This document shows, piece by piece, positions 59,736 through 64,000 of a DNA stretch of 64,000 nt. The stretch covers positions 1 through 64,000 of the forward strand of contig JASAMV010004933.1 of the NCBI GenBank assembly GCA_030248065.1, read 5' to 3'. Origin of the DNA: Rhynchonema sp. JSB1_4 (taxonomy: Eukaryota > Nematoda > Chromadorea > Monhysterida > Xyalidae). The translations under genes and the position numbers were made by a program. Each line of letters opens with the position of its first letter. Position 1 is the first letter of the stretch. The notes under the pieces were generated by a model, which worked only from the letters and a program-made list of their open reading frames with translations, had not been told where the DNA came from and did no database searches.

Positions 59736-60815
59736 CATACGACTGATTCACCTAGAAACCGCCTAGAAACCAGATAGCAATGTGTTCCTTTGAAGAAACC
59801 GCCTATGAACCGAAAAACAATGTGTTGCGAAGCAGAAACCGCCTAGAAACCGGACAGCTTTTCCTGTCCGGTTGTGCGATTTCCAGGCGGTTTTGCACCA
59901 CAGGACGCTACTACTCAGGTTCCATGCAACTGATTAACCTAGAAACCGCCTAGAAACCGAATAGCAATGTGTTCCTTTGAAGAAACCGCCTGTAAACCGA
60001 AAAACAATGTGTTCCGACGGAGAAACCGACCAGAAGCCGGACAGCTTTTCCTGTCCGGTTGTGCGGTTTCTAGGCGGTTTTGCACCACAGGACGCTACTA
60101 CTCAGGATTCATGCGACTGACTAACCTAGAAACCGTCTAGAAACCGGATAGCAATGTGTTCCTTCGAGGGAACCGGAAACCGAAAAACAATGTGTTCCGA
60201 CGCAGAAACCGCCTACAAACCGGACAGCTTTTCCTGTCCGGTTGTGCGGTTTCTAGGCGGTTTTGCACCACAGGACGCAACTACTCAGGTTCCATGCGAC
60301 TGATTAACCTAGAAACCGCCTAGAAACCGGATAGCAATATGTTCCTTTGAAGAAACCGCCAATAAACCGAAAAACAATGTGTTCCGACGCAGAAACCGGA
60401 CAGCTTTTCCTGTCCGGTTGTGCGGTTTCTGGGCGGTTTTGCACCACAGGACGCTACTACTCAGGTTCCATGCGACTGATTAACCTAGAAACCGCCTAGA
60501 AACCCAGAAACCGGATAGCAGGGGTTCCTTTGAAGAAACCGCCTAGAAACCGAAAAGCAATGTGTTCCGACGCAGAAACCGCCCAGAAACCGGACAGCTT
60601 TTCCTGTCCGGTTGTGCGCTTTCCAGGCGGTTTTGCACCGCAGGACGCTACGGCTCAGGTTCCATGCGACTTATTAACGTAGAAACCGCCCAGAAACCGG
60701 ATAGCAATGTGTTCCTTTGAAGAAACCACCCAGAAACCAGAAAACACTGTGTTCCGACGCAGAAACCGACTAGAAGCCGGACAGCTTTTCCTGACCGGTT
60801 GTATAACAGTCGTAG
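59736..60815. repeat. Tandem satellite, about 184-bp unit, six copies
   Basis: CTAGAAACCGCCTAGAAACC or variants open each unit near 59757, 59938, 60124, 60307, 60484 and 60677. Each unit also contains the hairpin CCGGACAGCTTTTCCTGTCCGG-type stem and GCGGTTTTGCACCACAGGAC. The units therefore carry many copies of the inner word AGAAACCG in both orientations. Confidence 0.85.
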
Positions 60816-62000
60816 GATGTCGATCGACATTGACAGAGAGCAGATTACACTCTCTTTTTTGGTGAAGATCTGAAAAATTGTTATTCAATTTCAAGCGTGC
60901 CGTAGCTGGCGAATCTTTCTGAACAAACCACATTACCAAGCGCAAGCTGTCATTGCACATACATTGCACAACATCAGTTTGATTTCTGTGTTGTTATCAT
61001 GCCCATTGCTGGCGGTTGCGCGGTCGCTTGTAATTCGTTTTTTGCTTATGTGATAAAAGCGTGCTATTGCTAAATTAACTCATCTAGTCCTCGCCTATTA
61101 AACAATGTATACATACATGTGTATTATTTAGTGGGTTCGTGACCACGAGGCAATGCTTTAGTGCTCATACACCATGTACCAGCAAAAATATGGACACGAC
61201 CAAGGAACGTACACCGGTGCACACAGTATTTATTCCTTGTGGTCTTGCACATTCGTTTGAAGATACCACCCCTATCAGACTCAAATTTTCTCAGGAATCC
61301 AGTAACGCCAACATTTTACTGTTTCTCACTTTTACTTTGTGAGAACTTGGCTTCATGAACGAGCAGTCATCTGAACTACTGTATGTGTATGATTTCACCA
61401 AGAACAGAGTCTCAGTCTTACAAATCAGTGTTTTCTGTTTGTATGTGAGCAAAGAACAACAAAACATCATCCTTTGGTGACTATTACCACAATCATATCC
61501 CCAAATCTATGAGTGATGCGCGCTGTTTTCGAAGCTTGAAGTAGGCATAACTGCGTGGTGTTTGGCTGCAAAACTTATTTTGCGGTCATCATCATCTGAA
61601 CTGGCTAACAGATGTTTTCAGGGGCTTTTCGATATTTAGGTGTCCCTACTTTCTTTTAAGTTACATCACGGTATTTTCAGAGGCTTTTCCGTGAATTAAC
61701 GCCAACGCTAATTCTGCAAACTAAGTTTTCAAGAGCTTTTCTGTTTGGTTGGTTGGGCAATGAAAGTGTCTCAAATCTTGCATGCATGTGTACAGTAGCT
61801 AATTTCATCTGTTGCTTTTGTTGATAGGGCTTTTTTGTTTTGCCCTGTGGTGTGAATTGTCTGGAATAAATATAAGTTGAACAGTGCAACGGCCAAGTTT
61901 CCCGAGTCAGAACAACATTCGTCAAGATGGAGTAGAGTAGCATCTTGCTTGCTACAGTATACTGACAGTAACACACCTCCGCATGAAGACAACTTCGGCA
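60816..62000. other. Intergenic, nothing recognised
   Basis: No exon chain, RNA gene or shared repeat is recognised before the retroelement remnant. Confidence 0.35.
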
Positions 62001-62009
62001 TAATGTTGC

Positions 62010-63146
62010 CATCCTCACAATCTATTATTGCGTGTGTTACAAGACGATTTCAATGTTCCACCCGATTTATTGTTGTTGATTCAATCCTATTTGTCTGATC
62101 GAACCCAATGTGTGAATGTAAATGGTGTGTGTTCTGATTTCTTGTCTGTTCTCTCTGGTGTGCCGCAGGGCAGTGTATTAGGACCGTTATTGTTTATCGC
62201 ATACGTCAACTCTGTTGCAAAACTGCATTTCTCTCCATGTTCTCGTATTATTCTCTATGCTGATGATCTGGTACTGATTCACTTCATGTGTACACCTGAC
62301 TGTGAAAAGCATTTGCAAGAGGATGTGAACTTGATTGTCGAGCACTTCTCCAAACACAAACTTCTCTCCATTAATTCTACCAAAACAAAACTTCAACAAT
62401 TTGCTCGCTCAAGTTCATGTCCCGCTGTCCCTGCTATTGTGATTGATGAATGTCCGATTGATGTTGTCGATGCAAACAAATATCTGGGTGCTGTTATTGA
62501 TTCCAAGTTTGATTTTGGTCTGCATACTACTGCCACGTCTGTGAAAGTGAAGAAAATTGCTGGTTCATTGTACCGTACCTTTCGTAATGATCTACCTGTG
62601 TCTGTCATGCGTTATCTGTATCAAACCTTGATTTGCTCTGTCATGTACTATTCGTGTGAGGTGACCTATCCTATTCATGACTATTCACGTAATTTGTTGG
62701 AAAGAACACAAAAATCCATTATTCGCATGTTCTCTGGCAATTATGATCGGTCTGTGTCATATTCGCAGTTGTGTTCAATGTTTGGTGTTGATTATGTGGG
62801 TGTCACTGTCATGAAACGTCGTCTGAGATTGATGCATTCTTATGTTCTTGGTATTCGTGCTGCTCCTGTTGACTCTATTTCGTTCATTTCTGATTCCAAT
62901 TCTCGCTCCAGTTCTCGTCTTAATCATTCTCGTGCCATTTGTATCCCACGTGCTAAAACTCATATTCTCGCTACCAGTGCTATTGTTATCATGTCCCATC
63001 TTTACAATGCTTTACCTGATTTTGCTGTTTTCCTGCGAATGGGCACATTCAAAGGAGTCATTCGTTCGCAAAGCTTGATTGTTGAATTGTTGTACAAATT
63101 GCGATTGCTGCCAGTGAAATTTATTCCGTCCGTGTGTGAAATGTAA
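62010..63146 (+). pseudogene. 5'-truncated non-LTR (LINE) reverse transcriptase
   Basis: About 375 codons are open without a stop. They cover the C-terminal half of a LINE polymerase: the SYLSDRTQ block, SGVPQGSVLGPLLF, the catalytic YADD, then KYLGAVID and the thumb. The endonuclease and the N-terminal fingers are missing, so it cannot be a working element. The SGVPQGSVLGPL and YADD context fits the Jockey/CR1/L2 group; I cannot place it more finely. 5' truncation is usual for LINE insertions. Confidence 0.88.
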
Positions 63147-63320
63147 TTGACCGATCATGCTGTGTTTCTGTGTTTTCTGTGTTTTTTGCTCCTTATCATC
63201 ATCTACATCTCTCGATCCGTAACTATCCACTGGCCCACTAAACACTTGTAATTATTTATGGTCTCGTCGTTACTGTCCAGCTTATGCGTGTTGTTGACGT
63301 TACCATGTTGCTTCTGATGC

Positions 63321-63352
63321 AATAAAAAACTTGAACTGAACTTGAACTTGAT
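63321..63352 (+). terminator. LINE 3' end: poly(A) signal and TTGAACTGAAC tail
   Basis: AATAAA at 63321 is followed directly by short reiterations of TTGAACT/TTGAACTTGA, as in the simple-repeat tails of some LINE clades. It probably marks the 3' border of the insertion. Confidence 0.6.
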
Positions 63353-63679
63353 GCTCAACAGCGCTGACCACACAATATAAACGCTCATAATGCACATAAC
63401 GTCAAATACAGATAGAAAACTTTGAATGGTCAAAATAGATGCAGGTACACAATATACATATGTATACCCAAGATGCTTGTCCCATCGATGTCTCAAGAAT
63501 ATGTCGAGCAATCTGTTGCCCAAAATTGGGCCTGCGGTCAAAATGCAGAGCTCCAAAAAACAGCAAGGTCTCCTTTTGTAACATGCACTGGAGTGCGTTA
63601 TGTCTGGCCACTAGCTGGACAAGGAATGCGGTTGCCGTGTGTGATATAGAACTTGTCAAACCACATGCAAGTCATCAAA

Positions 63680-63930
63680 TCCGGAAACCGGATGATTGTG
63701 AAAGCACTTTCCGGCTGCCGGAAAACGGAAACCGGAAAATAAAAACCGGATTCCGGAAACCGGATTTCATTTTTTTGAGATTTGAATTCCGGAAACCGGA
63801 TTCCGGAAACCGGATGATTGTGAAAGCGGCCTTATCCGGTGTTCCGTTTTTTCGTTTTCCCGGTTCATAAAATGTGTCTTCACAATGACACGTTTTCCCG
63901 TTTTCCGGTTTTCACGTTTTTTGCACAATG
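63680..63930. repeat. Repeat rich in CCGGAAACCGGAT words
   Basis: CCGGAAACCGGATT and variants occur about seven times, with GATTGTGAAAGC marking both halves (about 63696 and 63816). It is another repeat made of one short word, near the window's right edge. Boundaries were not resolved. Confidence 0.6.
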
Positions 63931-64000
63931 CGCAAAAACATTTTGGTGAGTTCAACTTGGTCAACGTTTATGACAGGAGCACGTTGTATAGTAAATTTCC

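Noticed and set aside
59736..60815. CRISPR-like array of regular repeats
   Set aside because: Units are 184 bp and similar throughout, with no unique spacers, in eukaryotic DNA with introns; it is a satellite.

Overview
The window is animal nuclear DNA. Genes are split into many GT-AG exons, and two adjacent genes encode innexins (YYQWV signature, two cysteines in each extracellular loop), which points to an invertebrate, most likely a protostome. The species cannot be told from the sequence. I rebuilt exon chains by hand from homology, splice sites and reading phase. Four complete genes close exactly in frame: two innexins, a THAP-domain DDE transposase-like gene, and a BTBD10/KCTD20 orthologue. 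A small P2X7-ballast-like gene also closes. The exonuclease half of a mitochondrial DNA polymerase gamma gene and a 5'-truncated LINE reverse transcriptase are partial.

Layout: 0-0.5 kb, part of a fold-back repeat; 0.85-4.43 kb, innexin 1 (+); 4.97-6.04 kb, a palindromic element flanked by TTAA; 6.81-9.88 kb, innexin 2 (+); 10-16 kb, small hairpin elements, a 165-bp tandem array and a 5S rRNA-derived SINE; 16.0-38.0 kb, a 22-kb inverted-repeat structure; 38.3-41.5 kb, POLG exonuclease exons (-); 43.1-55.5 kb, BTBD10/KCTD20 (-); 56-59 kb, nested hAT-like elements; 59.7-60.8 kb, a 184-bp satellite; 62.0-63.3 kb, a LINE remnant; 63.7 kb to the end, a CCGGAAACC-rich repeat.

The main find is the 22-kb structure (15997-38024). 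Two arms of about 7 kb, in inverted orientation, surround a core with two genes on the same strand. One is an intact-looking THAP plus DDE transposase-like protein. The other is a small cysteine-rich protein resembling the cytoplasmic ballast domain of P2X7 receptors. The arms end in almost identical 0.75-kb tips and carry 738-bp satellites next to the core. The structure looks like a giant DNA transposon or a recombined remnant of one. Its right end lies about 270 bp past the last visible POLG exon, and the POLG polymerase domain is missing.

A second find is a population of short hAT-like elements (ends CAGTG or TAGGG, 8-bp target duplications, many perfect). They share one backbone, but each version carries its own short word repeated at matching internal positions, as if the word were replaced everywhere at once. 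A third is a 10-bp motif, TGATGTTTCA, found exactly 28 times where about 0.1 is expected by chance. It sits near the ends of several fold-back elements and within 30 nt of a splice site in 8 of the 14 innexin introns.
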